Shown here: positions 35,692 to 45,012 of the stretch, in pieces
How the letters are laid out: each line of letters starts with the position of its first letter
Position numbering within the stretch: the stretch's first letter is position 1
Source of the DNA: Bacteroidota bacterium
Lineage (GTDB): Bacteria > Bacteroidota > Ignavibacteria > Ignavibacteriales > Ignavibacteriaceae
NCBI GenBank assembly: GCA_021777835.1
Contig: JAJYDC010000013.1
Coordinates: 1-64,000 of the forward strand
Reading direction: 5' to 3'
Length of the DNA: 64,000 bases
The notes under the pieces: generated by a model
The model's input: the letters and a program-made list of their open reading frames with translations, nothing else
What the model was told of the DNA's origin: nothing
The model's database searches: none
Made by a program: the position numbers and the translations under genes

Positions 35692-37995
35692 TTGAGTAAT
35701 CAACTTAATTCAAAAGCAAACATCCTAATAGTTGATGACGACGTTCTGATTGCCGAAAGCATTAGGTTTCTAATAAAAAAGGCAGGCTATAATTCAATAG
35801 GAATTGCAGTTTCCGGTGCCCAGGCTATAGAATTAGCTAAAGAAAAACAACCTAATTTAATACTGATGGATATTAATCTTGGGGATTCAATTGGAGGCAT
35901 TACTGCTGCTACTGAGATCCAAGAATTTGCCGATATTCCGTTTATATTCCTAACTGCTTATTCTGATCCTGCAACTATTGAAAAAGCTAAGAAGGTTGGA
36001 CCATTCGGATACCTAATTAAACCCTTCGATAATCGTGAGGTGCTGGTAGCAATCGAAACTGCACTTTACAAACATTCATTCGATAAAAAGATAAAAGAGC
36101 AGGAACTGTTGTTTAGAACTGTTGCTAACCATGCATATGAATGGGAATCATGGCTATTACCCGATCTGAAATTCAAATATTGCTCTCCCTCTTGTGAAAG
36201 AGTTACGGGGTTCAAAGATATAGAGTTTATGTCTAACCCTCATTTGCTCTCTGAAATAGTGCATCCTGATGATAGAGAAAGTTTCGAATATCATATAAAT
36301 AAATTTCATTCCGAAAAGATAGATGAAACTGTGGAAGGTTTTGAATTTAGAATTAATGATAAATTCGGTAGGGTAAAACATATTCGCCATACATGTATTT
36401 CAATTATTGATGAAAAGGATAATTATCTCGGTAGAAGAGTTACGAACGTGGATATTACTGAACGTATGGAAGCTCAAGAAGCGTTGAAAGAAAGTGAGGT
36501 TAGATATAGAAGATTAGTAGACAACGCGCCTATTAGTATTGCTGTCTATCAAAATGGTGTATTTGTATTTGTGAATACTTTTGGACTAAAGTTGATGGGA
36601 GCATCTAGCCCTGCAGATCTTTTAGGTAAGTCGGTATTGGAAATCGTTCATCCGGATTCATTAAATGAAGTTGTCAATCGAATGCTTCTAGTTGCCAATA
36701 GCAGTGAACTACCTGCCTTTGAAGAGCGGCTTATTAAACTTGACGGGACTATTTTTGATGCCGAAGTTACCGCTAGTAGTACACTTTTTAATGGTAAACC
36801 TGCAGCTCAAGTTATTGTCAAGGACATTACAGAACGAAAACTTATTGAAAACGAACTTAAGAAATATCGCGAGCACCTTGAAGATATTGTAGAAGAAAGA
36901 ACATTGGAGTTAACAAGCTCAGAGGAACGGTTTAAGAAACTATCAGAGTTGTCGAAAGACTCTATCTCCAGAATTGATAGAAATTATAGGTTATGCTATG
37001 CCAATAGTATATTAGCTTCAAGGTGGGGAACGAAAATTGAGAATATCCTTGGTAGGTCGTTTAAGGAATTGGGGGCCCCAAAAGAAATTGTAAATATTGA
37101 AGAAGCAGCAATTAAGAAAGTATTTACTACCGGAAAAGAAAATAGAATTGAGCTTAATCTGCCAAGCGGGCAATGGATAGACTGGTACTTGGTTCCTGAA
37201 TTTAATGCTCTCAATGAGGTAGAGACAGTGCTAGGCTTTGGTAGAGATATTACTGAAATTAAAAATTTGCAGGAGAATATTCAAAAAGCATTTGTGAAGG
37301 AAAAGGAGCTTAATGAGATAAAAACAAACTTTGTCTCTTTTGCTTCGCATGAATTTAGAACTCCTCTTACCTCAATCCAAAGTTCAACGGACTTGTTAAA
37401 ATTGTTCGGAAGAACATGGAGCGAAGAAAAATATAATAAATATTTATCTCAAATTGGTTCTTCAGTCGACGAGATGACCCATATGCTTAATCAAGTCCTG
37501 ACATTAAACAAAGCTGAAAAGGGAAAACAGAAATTTGAAGTTGATCTCATTCCGTTGCGATCGCTAATTGAAGAGGTCATAAAGAACATAGAAACGCTTC
37601 CATATTTCAATCACAATGTTGAAGTAATCTATAATATTCAGAATAATGAATTTTTTCTGGATGGTGAAATAATTAAAAGGATTCTGAATAATTTAGTCTC
37701 TAACTCGGTGAAATATTCACCCTCTGAAAGCGCAATTACATTATCCATTTCTCAGCAAGAAAATTATCTGCACTTTAGTGTTCAGGATTATGGAATTGGA
37801 ATTCCAAAAAACGAATTGAAAAATATCTTTGAACCATTCCATAGAGCTTCTAATGTAGGAAGCGCTGAGGGCTCAGGCTTAGGATTGGCTATCGTTAAGC
37901 AAATGGTTGAGCTGCACAAAGGCACTATGTCTGTTGAAAGCGAAATAAAAAAAGGCACAAAAATTCTATTCAGTATAAACATAGAAAAAGATTAA
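35692..37995 (+). CDS. hybrid REC-PAS-HisKA sensor kinase
   Basis: A 767-residue cytoplasmic protein. An N-terminal receiver (about 9-122, Asp60 in LILMDINLGD) is followed by three PAS domains (about 140-265, 275-390, 415-530) with a coiled coil, then HisKA with His553 (FVSFASHEFRTPLTSIQSS) and a HATPase domain (NNLVSNSVKYSP, DYGIGIP, GSGLGLAIV). Because the receiver is N-terminal, it probably accepts phosphate from the preceding kinase and then modulates its own kinase output. The start is uncertain between TTG 35692 and ATG 35677. Confidence 0.88.
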   Translation: MSNQLNSKANILIVDDDVLIAESIRFLIKKAGYNSIGIAVSGAQAIELAKEKQPNLILMDINLGDSIGGITAATEIQEFADIPFIFLTAYSDPATIEKAKKVGPFGYLIKPFDNREVLVAIETALYKHSFDKKIKEQELLFRTVANHAYEWESWLLPDLKFKYCSPSCERVTGFKDIEFMSNPHLLSEIVHPDDRESFEYHINKFHSEKIDETVEGFEFRINDKFGRVKHIRHTCISIIDEKDNYLGRRVTNVDITERMEAQEALKESEVRYRRLVDNAPISIAVYQNGVFVFVNTFGLKLMGASSPADLLGKSVLEIVHPDSLNEVVNRMLLVANSSELPAFEERLIKLDGTIFDAEVTASSTLFNGKPAAQVIVKDITERKLIENELKKYREHLEDIVEERTLELTSSEERFKKLSELSKDSISRIDRNYRLCYANSILASRWGTKIENILGRSFKELGAPKEIVNIEEAAIKKVFTTGKENRIELNLPSGQWIDWYLVPEFNALNEVETVLGFGRDITEIKNLQENIQKAFVKEKELNEIKTNFVSFASHEFRTPLTSIQSSTDLLKLFGRTWSEEKYNKYLSQIGSSVDEMTHMLNQVLTLNKAEKGKQKFEVDLIPLRSLIEEVIKNIETLPYFNHNVEVIYNIQNNEFFLDGEIIKRILNNLVSNSVKYSPSESAITLSISQQENYLHFSVQDYGIGIPKNELKNIFEPFHRASNVGSAEGSGLGLAIVKQMVELHKGTMSVESEIKKGTKILFSINIEKD

Positions 37996-38053
37996 AATAT
38001 TTGGAGAGCATAGATAAAAGCAGATTATATTTAAAAAAATATATATTTACTAA

Positions 38054-38806
38054 ATGAAAAAAAATATTACTCTTCTTGTAGTTGAGGATGACGAATTATT
38101 ATCCTCAAATCTTATTGAACTCCTTACCTCTTCAGGGTATCAAGTAGTTTCTGCAACGAATGGGATTGATGGATTCAACCTAATTAAAAAGAAAATTCCG
38201 GATCTGATTATCTGCGATGTAATGATGAGAGGTATGGACGGCTTTACTTTACTTAAAAAAATTAATGATACTTTACAAATTTCAATTCCTTTTATCTTCC
38301 TAACTGCTAAGACCGACGCGGCTGACCTTCGCCAAGGAATGAACTTGGGCGCAGACGACTATATATTTAAGCCATACAAAGCCGAAGAATTACTAACGGC
38401 AATTGAAGTAAGATTAAATAAATTTATAAAAGTTTCAAGTGTCATTACGCAGAAAGCATCCGGCCAATTATCACCTTCCGACATTGTTTTTATTAATGAA
38501 AACAATAAAAATACTCCTTTGCTAATTCGTGATATTAAATTTATATCCGCAAACGGAGATTATTCTAATATAACTTCCGTGAATATTAAAAATATTATTG
38601 TGAAGAAGACTCTAATTGAATGGGAAGGGCTTCTTCCCAAAAATAAATTCCTAAGAATTCATAGATCAACTATCGTAAATCTTGAACATATCACTAAAAT
38701 TGAAAAAGGATTTAATCGGGGTTTATTTGTCGAAATTAGAGATCATGATGAAAGCCTAATAGCCAGCAGCCGCTATTCTGCTAAATTAAAAGAAAAAATC
38801 ATGTAA
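38054..38806 (+). CDS. LytTR-family response regulator
   Basis: A 250-residue DNA-binding response regulator with an N-terminal receiver (about 5-122, acidic E11-D12-D13, Asp55 in IICDVMMRGMDG, Lys107 in FKPYKAEELL) and a C-terminal LytTR DNA-binding domain (about 150-250: IKFISANGDYSNI, FLRIHRSTIVNLEHITKIEK). The receiver wording is OmpR/CheY-like. It lies 58 bases after the hybrid kinase and is the probable output of the two kinases. Such regulators bind direct repeats upstream of target genes; the targets here are unknown. Confidence 0.93.
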   Translation: MKKNITLLVVEDDELLSSNLIELLTSSGYQVVSATNGIDGFNLIKKKIPDLIICDVMMRGMDGFTLLKKINDTLQISIPFIFLTAKTDAADLRQGMNLGADDYIFKPYKAEELLTAIEVRLNKFIKVSSVITQKASGQLSPSDIVFINENNKNTPLLIRDIKFISANGDYSNITSVNIKNIIVKKTLIEWEGLLPKNKFLRIHRSTIVNLEHITKIEKGFNRGLFVEIRDHDESLIASSRYSAKLKEKIM

Positions 38807-38907
38807 TTTCCAGTGCATAATCGTAATTGAATATTTTTATTATATTTGAATTACACCTTATCCTATATATCAAACAATAAAAGAATTAACTGAAAGTGTC
38901 GGAAACG

Positions 38908-39267
38908 ATGAATAAAAAAAATATAGAACATTTTGATGCCGGTGAAGATAAGAATAAACTTCGTTCCGCAAGGCCTCCCAAGCTTAAAAAAGTAAAGGTC
39001 GTTATTCCGGATAAATCTAATAAGCTTTGCCAAATGATCTTGGAGAAAATTGAATCTTCAAGACCCAAACTTACTCAGGACGATTTTATAAAAAATATTG
39101 AGATTGTTAAATCCTCTATTGTTGAACTTGCGGATTGTTCTAACTTATTGCTCAATAATAAAAAGGATATGAAAAGTCAGCATATTAGGGATTGTCGCAA
39201 TGCAATCAAGAATATGTATAGAATACAAATGGATATAAGAGAAAAATTGGAATCCGGAAAGCTCTGA
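38908..39267 (+). CDS. small soluble protein of unknown function
   Basis: A 119-residue Lys-rich protein, predicted mostly helical in its second half (about 45-119), with no membrane segment and no recognised family. The ATG at 38908 is preferred over a GTG four codons upstream. It has 101 bases of its own upstream sequence and lies convergent to lptG, so it may be an independent gene. Function unknown. Confidence 0.6.
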   Translation: MNKKNIEHFDAGEDKNKLRSARPPKLKKVKVVIPDKSNKLCQMILEKIESSRPKLTQDDFIKNIEIVKSSIVELADCSNLLLNNKKDMKSQHIRDCRNAIKNMYRIQMDIREKLESGKL

Positions 39268-39385
39268 ACTCGTTCACCTTAAAAAAACTACGTTTATAAT
39301 ATAATTACTAATCTTTTAAAATATTTAATGTTTGCCTCAGGTACTTTACTAAATATGACTAAGTGTCTTACAAATTAAAATATCA

Positions 39386-39407
39386 AAAGAATATATTTAT
39401 ATTCTTT
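39386..39407. terminator. bidirectional hairpin between convergent genes
   Basis: Perfect 10-base inverted repeat (AAAGAATATA / TATATTCTTT) with 2 central bases, flanked by A- and T-rich sequence and touching the lptG stop codon. It fits a bidirectional terminator for the + strand gene ending 39267 and lptG, although the stem is very AT-rich. Confidence 0.45.
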
Positions 39408-40488
39408 ACTGAGGCGCTTTCATCAGACTAAAAATTGCAGCTGCAAAAAATATTAGATTAGCTGACCAGGCTGTCAGAAGGGGACTGAGAGCACCATTCT
39501 TTCCAAAGGCTTCGCTGACCTGCATAAATACCAAATATATAAAAGTAACAAGTATGTTTACTCCCATTTGTATGGCTAGTCCGCCTCTCCTTTTGTTTGC
39601 GGAAATTGGCAGACCAAATAATACAACTACAAGGCTTGCTAGTGGAAATGAAAATCTTGAATAATACTCAATCTGCGTTACTGTGGGATCACTTCCTGAG
39701 GCTTTCTCTGATTTAATTAAATCATTCAGCTGTGCAAGATTCATGTCCTCTGGACGCTGTTGCTTTGTCATTAAATCATGAGGTGAAAAATTTAAATAGC
39801 TAATCTTCATTGAAGAGATATATCGCGCCGTCTGTGATGTGTCATTAAAAGTTCTTTGAACTACATTGTGAAGTATCCACGAACGACTCGTTGAATCATA
39901 ATTCATATTCATTGCGTCTATTCGCGATACCATCTTCGTTAAGTTATTCTTATCAAACTCTTCTATACTTACCCGGTTAGCTTGATTTCTGATGTTATCA
40001 AAATAAACAATCGTTACAATTCTCGTTTGCGAGTCCTGAAAAAATAAATTATTTCCTGTGTCGGCAAATCCGGAATTAAGGTATTTCATTTCAATTTGTC
40101 GTTTAGTCTTGTTTGCAAGTGGAACTACGTAACCTGCAAAATATATTGAAAATAAGCTTACGAAAAATGTTACAATTAAAAACGGAACCATAAACCTATA
40201 AAGACTTACTCCGCTTGACTTGATCGCTGTTAATTCGCTAAGATTGGCTGCTTTTCCAACTACGAATAGAGCTGAAAAAAGCACCGCCACAGGTGTCATT
40301 AGCTTTATAATATCCGGACTGAAAACAATATAATAATACGCAATAAATTGCCATGGAACATTCTGATCCAAAAAACCGCCTAGATTCTCAAGCATATTCA
40401 AGACAACAAAGATTAGCGTAAACGAAATTATACCAAAGAAAATTGTCTGTATAAATTGTTTGATTAAGTATTTATCTAGTATCTTCAT
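39406..40488 (-). CDS. lptG: LptF/LptG-family permease (LptG-like)
   Basis: Inner-membrane permease of the LptBFGC ABC exporter that extracts lipopolysaccharide and drives it to the outer membrane. The 360-residue protein begins MKILDKYLIKQFIQTIFFG and shows three N-terminal membrane helices, a periplasmic beta-jellyroll region (about 120-265) and three C-terminal helices (RFSFPLASLVVVLFGLPISA). The wording LTAIKSSGVSLYRFMVPF is typical of the YjgP/YjgQ family. Its start abuts the stop of the upstream paralog. LptG is assigned by order and length; F versus G is uncertain. Confidence 0.85.
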   Translation of the reverse strand: MKILDKYLIKQFIQTIFFGIISFTLIFVVLNMLENLGGFLDQNVPWQFIAYYYIVFSPDIIKLMTPVAVLFSALFVVGKAANLSELTAIKSSGVSLYRFMVPFLIVTFFVSLFSIYFAGYVVPLANKTKRQIEMKYLNSGFADTGNNLFFQDSQTRIVTIVYFDNIRNQANRVSIEEFDKNNLTKMVSRIDAMNMNYDSTSRSWILHNVVQRTFNDTSQTARYISSMKISYLNFSPHDLMTKQQRPEDMNLAQLNDLIKSEKASGSDPTVTQIEYYSRFSFPLASLVVVLFGLPISANKRRGGLAIQMGVNILVTFIYLVFMQVSEAFGKNGALSPLLTAWSANLIFFAAAIFSLMKAPQ

Positions 40489-41865
40489 TTAGTTTTCTTC
40501 GGATTCTTCCTGGTAACTGCGCCATTGCTTTGGTATAATCTTCTTTATTGCTGAAAAATTAATGGTTACTGTCTCTTGTATAGTCTTCGTAGTCAATAAT
40601 AACCCTACAATTATTAAAAGTATATTTGCAGACCACATTCCCCAAAATGGAGTTATTATATTTCTATCGGCAAGTTTTTCTCCGCCAATCAAAAATGCCC
40701 AATAAACAACGAAGAAAAATAAACTTATGCTTGCTGCTATCCCGAATCCTCCTTTTTTGACCATTACTCCCAGAGGCGCTCCAATCAAAATAAATACTAT
40801 ACATGCTACCGGCAATGCATATTTTTTATGCACTTCTACTGTGTATGAGTTTATTTCATCCTGTATAGATTGCCATACTCTATAATTTGCAGTAATTATA
40901 TTTTGTGCTGTTCTTATTTGTTGTAATGCATTCAAATAAAGAAGTTTTTGCGTCGTTGACTTAGGAAAGTTAGGAGGATTTAACACGGATGCATTATCTA
41001 TCAACATATATTTATTCGTTTGGACAGTTAAATTCTTAAGTGCATTATATTTTACCTGATTAAGACTGTCAATTATCGTTAGCATTGCTCCGGTGCTTAA
41101 TTCACGGTCTCCTCGCGGCTCTCCGGGTGCAGATTGTTGAAATGAAAACTGATCCCCGTTCATTATGATTCTGTGCTTTTGAAATTGTATTTCTCTGTAA
41201 TAATTAGTTTGTACAACATCAGATTCGTGAATTTCTCCATCCCATAAATCCATAATTAATTTTGACTGGTTCTTTGAAAAATAAATTCTACCTTTCTGAG
41301 CAGTAACCACATCTACCCTTGTTGGATTAGTATAATCGTATATAACCACATCCTTTAGTTCATTTGTCCCCTTGTCAATTTCTCGCGCTAGTATTGCATA
41401 GTTAGCTACGTCTTGTGAAAAAACTCCGGGCTGCAGTGAAAGCGTAGGCTTTTGTCTGGAAATATCTTCCATTAGAATTTTAGCCTGGTGGTTTGCATCT
41501 GGTAAGACATCATTATTAAAAAGGAACAGTAAATATGCAACTACTATGCTTGCAATAAATGGCGCTGCCATCATCTTCTTAAGACTTATACCTGAAGACT
41601 TTAATATTGTTATTTCATTATTTTGCGACATGCTCCCAAATGCCATCAGCGTAGATACTAGCGTTGCCATGGGTACTACAAGCACAACCATCCACGCTAA
41701 ATTAAAGGTTATCAATTTTATTATTACCCAAACTCCCAAACCTTTACCGATAAGCCTGTCTGCAAACTTCATCATGAATTGAAGTAGAAATATGAAAATT
41801 AAAGTGATGTTTGAAAAAACAAACGGCACTACGTGGTTCTTTAATATGTATCGCGATAAAATCAT
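40489..41865 (-). CDS. lptF: LptF/LptG-family permease (LptF-like)
   Basis: Second Lpt permease, 458 residues from the ATG at 41865 (MILSRYILKNHVVPF); a TTG seven codons upstream is an alternative. It is larger than the usual 350-370 because the periplasmic region (about 130-350) carries an insertion with a helical stretch near 300-345. Family features include NEITILKSSGISLKKMMAAP and the C-terminal VACIVFILIGAPLGVMVKKG. It is the promoter-proximal gene of a two-gene minus-strand operon with lptG. The partner ATPase lptB is not in the window. Confidence 0.85.
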   Translation of the reverse strand: MILSRYILKNHVVPFVFSNITLIFIFLLQFMMKFADRLIGKGLGVWVIIKLITFNLAWMVVLVVPMATLVSTLMAFGSMSQNNEITILKSSGISLKKMMAAPFIASIVVAYLLFLFNNDVLPDANHQAKILMEDISRQKPTLSLQPGVFSQDVANYAILAREIDKGTNELKDVVIYDYTNPTRVDVVTAQKGRIYFSKNQSKLIMDLWDGEIHESDVVQTNYYREIQFQKHRIIMNGDQFSFQQSAPGEPRGDRELSTGAMLTIIDSLNQVKYNALKNLTVQTNKYMLIDNASVLNPPNFPKSTTQKLLYLNALQQIRTAQNIITANYRVWQSIQDEINSYTVEVHKKYALPVACIVFILIGAPLGVMVKKGGFGIAASISLFFFVVYWAFLIGGEKLADRNIITPFWGMWSANILLIIVGLLLTTKTIQETVTINFSAIKKIIPKQWRSYQEESEEN

Positions 41866-42105
41866 GCAGTCAATATATAAAAGCAATAAAAGTTTAACAA
41901 GAAGTTAAGCTCCATATAAGTAAAATAAATTATTCATTCTTTACTAAATTCTTTATTAGAAATAATTTTTATATGTTTGATCGCTAGAACTATAAGGAAT
42001 ATGAAAAACCTTAAAGGAGAACTTTCTGAATTTGCGCTGTCAGAATGAAAACTGATTTTGCAGAATAATTAACTTAATCATTTAATACACAGAAGGAGCT
42101 TAGTT

Positions 42106-43470
42106 GTGCAGGAAGTAATTAATTATATCGAAAGCAACCAGCAAAATTATATCGAAGAGCTTAAAGAATTCTTAAAAATTCCTAGTATAAGTACATCGAT
42201 AGAATTTAAAGATGAAGTAAATCGTTGTGCTAACTTCGTCTCATCAAAATTAAAAGATGCCGGCATGAGCCGCGTAGAAATATTTAAAACTGAAGGTCAT
42301 CCTCTTGTTTATGGCGAGTGGCTTGGAGCACCTGGAAAACCTACAGTTTTAATTTATGGTCACTATGATGTCCAGCCGGTTGACCCAATTGATCTCTGGG
42401 ATAGCCCTCCTTTTGAACCTGTAATTAAAGACGGAAAAATCTTTGCTAGAGGTGCCACTGACGACAAAGGTCAGGTGTTTATGCATATTAAAAGCGTTGA
42501 AGCTTTTTTCAAAGTAGAAGGCAGCCTTCCCCTTAATGTGAAATTTATTATAGAAGGTGAAGAAGAAATCGGAAGTGAGAGTCTTGAGCCGTTTATAAAT
42601 CAACACCTTGATCTCCTTAAATGCGATACAGTTTTGATTTCTGATACCGCCCTTTATGATGTGGGAATTCCAACTTTAACTTATGGTCTTCGTGGACTTG
42701 CTTATATGGAAGTTGAAGTTACTGGACCCCAAAGAGATCTTCACTCGGGTACCTTCGGCGGCGCTGTTGGTAACCCTATAAATGTTTTGGCTGAAATAAT
42801 TGCAAAACTGCACGATAAAAATGGAAGAGTTACTATACCTCATTTCTATGATAACGTTTTAAGTCTTACTAAAAAAGAAAAAGAAAATTTTAAACTCCTT
42901 AAGTTTTCTGAAAAGAAATTTGCTAAAGAACTCGGCGTTGCAGAACTAACCGGCGAGAAAGGATTCTCTTCTCTTGAAAGAACATGGGTTCGTCCTACTT
43001 TAGACTGCAATGGTATAATTGGCGGATTTACTGGACAGGGCGCTAAAACTGTTATTGCTTCAAAAGCTACTGCTAAAATAAGCATGCGCTTGGTGCCTAA
43101 TCAGGATCCGGCGAAAATTGCAAATGAATTTACTAAGTATATAAAAAAAATTACCCCTAAGACCGTAAAAGTGAAAATCCAAAATCTCCATGGCGCTTAT
43201 CCTGTACTGATTCCGCTTAATGACCACTCGACAGTTGCAGCAACAAAAGCTATGGAAAAAGCTTTCGGTAAAAAAATCGTTTTCATTAGAGAGGGCGGCT
43301 CCGTACCTATTGTAACTTCTTTCGTGAAGAAATTAAAAGCCCCTACCGTCTTAATGGGACTTGGTTTGAATACAGAGAATCTTCATTCTCCTAATGAACA
43401 TTTTAACCTAAACCACTTCCGGCTTGGTATAATAAGTTCCGCATATTTTATGAAGGAATATTCTTTATAA
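42106..43470 (+). CDS. M20-family dipeptidase / metallopeptidase
   Basis: Zinc-dependent cytosolic peptidase, 454 residues. The first metal motif is YGHYDVQP (about 84-91), followed by FARGATDDKGQ, the catalytic EGEEEIGSES (about 150-159), and a dimerisation domain with RDLHSGTFGGAVGNP. The C-terminal NTENLHSPNEHF supplies the last ligand. The pattern matches the ArgE/DapE/CPG2-like dipeptidases that cleave small peptides. The start is GTG at 42106, supported by AAGGAG 7 bases upstream. It is monocistronic and divergent from lptF. Confidence 0.93.
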   Translation: MQEVINYIESNQQNYIEELKEFLKIPSISTSIEFKDEVNRCANFVSSKLKDAGMSRVEIFKTEGHPLVYGEWLGAPGKPTVLIYGHYDVQPVDPIDLWDSPPFEPVIKDGKIFARGATDDKGQVFMHIKSVEAFFKVEGSLPLNVKFIIEGEEEIGSESLEPFINQHLDLLKCDTVLISDTALYDVGIPTLTYGLRGLAYMEVEVTGPQRDLHSGTFGGAVGNPINVLAEIIAKLHDKNGRVTIPHFYDNVLSLTKKEKENFKLLKFSEKKFAKELGVAELTGEKGFSSLERTWVRPTLDCNGIIGGFTGQGAKTVIASKATAKISMRLVPNQDPAKIANEFTKYIKKITPKTVKVKIQNLHGAYPVLIPLNDHSTVAATKAMEKAFGKKIVFIREGGSVPIVTSFVKKLKAPTVLMGLGLNTENLHSPNEHFNLNHFRLGIISSAYFMKEYSL

Positions 43471-43675
43471 CTTGTGTCCTATTCTTAGATTGATAACAGA
43501 AATTCAATCCTGGAATTTTTAAATATTAAGCTCACAAGCGAATTCCTTTGTTTTTTATATAATTTGTGGAAAACATTAACTAAATTAATGCCTCGTATAC
43601 GGCATAATTGTTGGTATTTATGCCTATGTTTTTATTTCCACAATTGATAGATTGTAAAAACAATAGAATATGATT

Positions 43676-44533
43676 ATGAAAAAAGTATTTCCATTGGTGC
43701 TGCTGACTCTGTTTTCGCTTATCTTTTTCTCCTGCGCTAAGAAAAGTCAACCAAGTGTTCAGCAAAGTGCAACCGGAGACGTCGCTAGATCTCCAAATAC
43801 CGATATTCAAATACAAATGTATAATCTAAGCGTTAAGAAGGAGCAAGCTACCACTCAATCTGCCTACGACACTTTATCAGTTGTTGAATATGTCCTGAAA
43901 AACTATCCGAAAGGCTCATACCTGGTAAATTTTGACAAAACTTTTACATATAACATTCCCAAGCCTGCTGTAATTTATCTAAGAAACCAAAATAGCACTT
44001 ACGTTTTTGCAGTTGTTGCAAAATCAAAACCCGGAGAAAGACTTATAGAGTCTAAAAATATTGTCGGCTACGATCAAAGTTTTGTCAACTTAGATAGCAC
44101 TCACCTTGGCACTGCGTTTTTCTACCTCGTCCTGCTTAAAGCCGATAGCGGAAGCTTTACTGATATTTGGGAATCACCAATTCCTGCACACGGCGGATTT
44201 AATTATATGGACATGCAAAGATGGGCTTATGACGGTTGCCCGTACATTCGTGTTGATTTCCATTATGCAAGAGGAATAGGTCATATTGACTATAACTACT
44301 TCCTTGTAAATGGACTGATTAATCCTCCTCATTTACTCATGACCTATGAATGGATTGATGCTAAACGAACTATCGCTAATGTTAATAATGATATTTACCC
44401 GGACTATTATGAATATCTTTATTATAATCTTCCGAATAGAATTTATGCTGCAGATTCAATTCCCTTTGTCTGGAACGTAAAAGACAGTGTCTATATGAAT
44501 ACCAGAAATCGCCGGCAAACCCAACCCTATTAA
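43676..44533 (+). CDS. putative lipoprotein of unknown function
   Basis: A 285-residue exported protein. The N-terminus MKKVFPLVLLTLFSLIFFSC fits a lipoprotein signal with Cys20 as the lipidation site, followed by a Ser/Gln-rich linker. The rest is rich in Tyr, Asn and aromatic residues and looks beta-rich, with a GGFNYMDMQRWAYDGCPYIR segment. No family is recognised. It is isolated, with 205 bases upstream and a 758-base gene-free region downstream. The ATG at 43676 is preferred to one two codons earlier. Confidence 0.7.
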   Translation: MKKVFPLVLLTLFSLIFFSCAKKSQPSVQQSATGDVARSPNTDIQIQMYNLSVKKEQATTQSAYDTLSVVEYVLKNYPKGSYLVNFDKTFTYNIPKPAVIYLRNQNSTYVFAVVAKSKPGERLIESKNIVGYDQSFVNLDSTHLGTAFFYLVLLKADSGSFTDIWESPIPAHGGFNYMDMQRWAYDGCPYIRVDFHYARGIGHIDYNYFLVNGLINPPHLLMTYEWIDAKRTIANVNNDIYPDYYEYLYYNLPNRIYAADSIPFVWNVKDSVYMNTRNRRQTQPY

Positions 44534-44719
44534 TTCACATTTAATATCACTACATTCCTATCGTTTATAAATTCATTATTAATATAAAGTCGATTTCGAT
44601 CAATAAAATCAGTACTCAAACAATTTTTAAACCGGACAGTAGTGAACTAATATACATTCACCCGAAATCATTTTCCTCTACTCGAATATAATCTTTGTCA
44701 ATACTTCACAACACCTGTA

Positions 44720-44818
44720 TTAACAAAACACCAATCCCACCTTCGCTGCACTTTATTAACAAGACGCCGACCCCACCTTCACTACAGCCGTTTTGACAAA
44801 ACAGCGACTCCACCTTAA
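44720..44818. repeat. three imperfect direct repeats of 36-37 bases
   Basis: Copies start at 44720, 44756 and 44793 with the shared form TT(A/G)ACAA(A/G)AC followed by a CCAC-CTT element (CCCACCTTC or TCCACCTTA). Spacing of 36 and 37 bases is regular. The third copy is degenerate at its 3' end. No spacers or cas genes accompany them. Confidence 0.75.
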
Positions 44819-44946
44819 TAATACTTTCTTGATAAATTTATACTAATTTTTTATCTTTGATATAAGAATACTTGTATGTCGCAATAAAATATGACATATG
44901 CTTATTTTTTAGAATCTCACATCAGCAACCCAACCAAAATAATAAT

Positions 44947-45012
44947 CTGAATACGTCCTGAAAACGTCATGAAATCGTTCTGAAAACGTCATGAAAACGT
45001 TCTGAAAACGTT
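44947..45012. repeat. six tandem copies of an 11-base unit
   Basis: Units at 44947, 44958, 44969, 44980, 44991 and 45002, each 11 bases with consensus (C/A)TGAAAACGT(C/T). Copies 1 and 3 carry one A-to-T change each. The 11-base period is close to one helical turn, so every ACGT core faces the same side of the DNA. Confidence 0.92.

Noticed and set aside
44720-45012. Possible CRISPR array
   Set aside because: The 11-base units are tandem without spacers, the 36-37-base units are contiguous and imperfect, and no cas genes are near.
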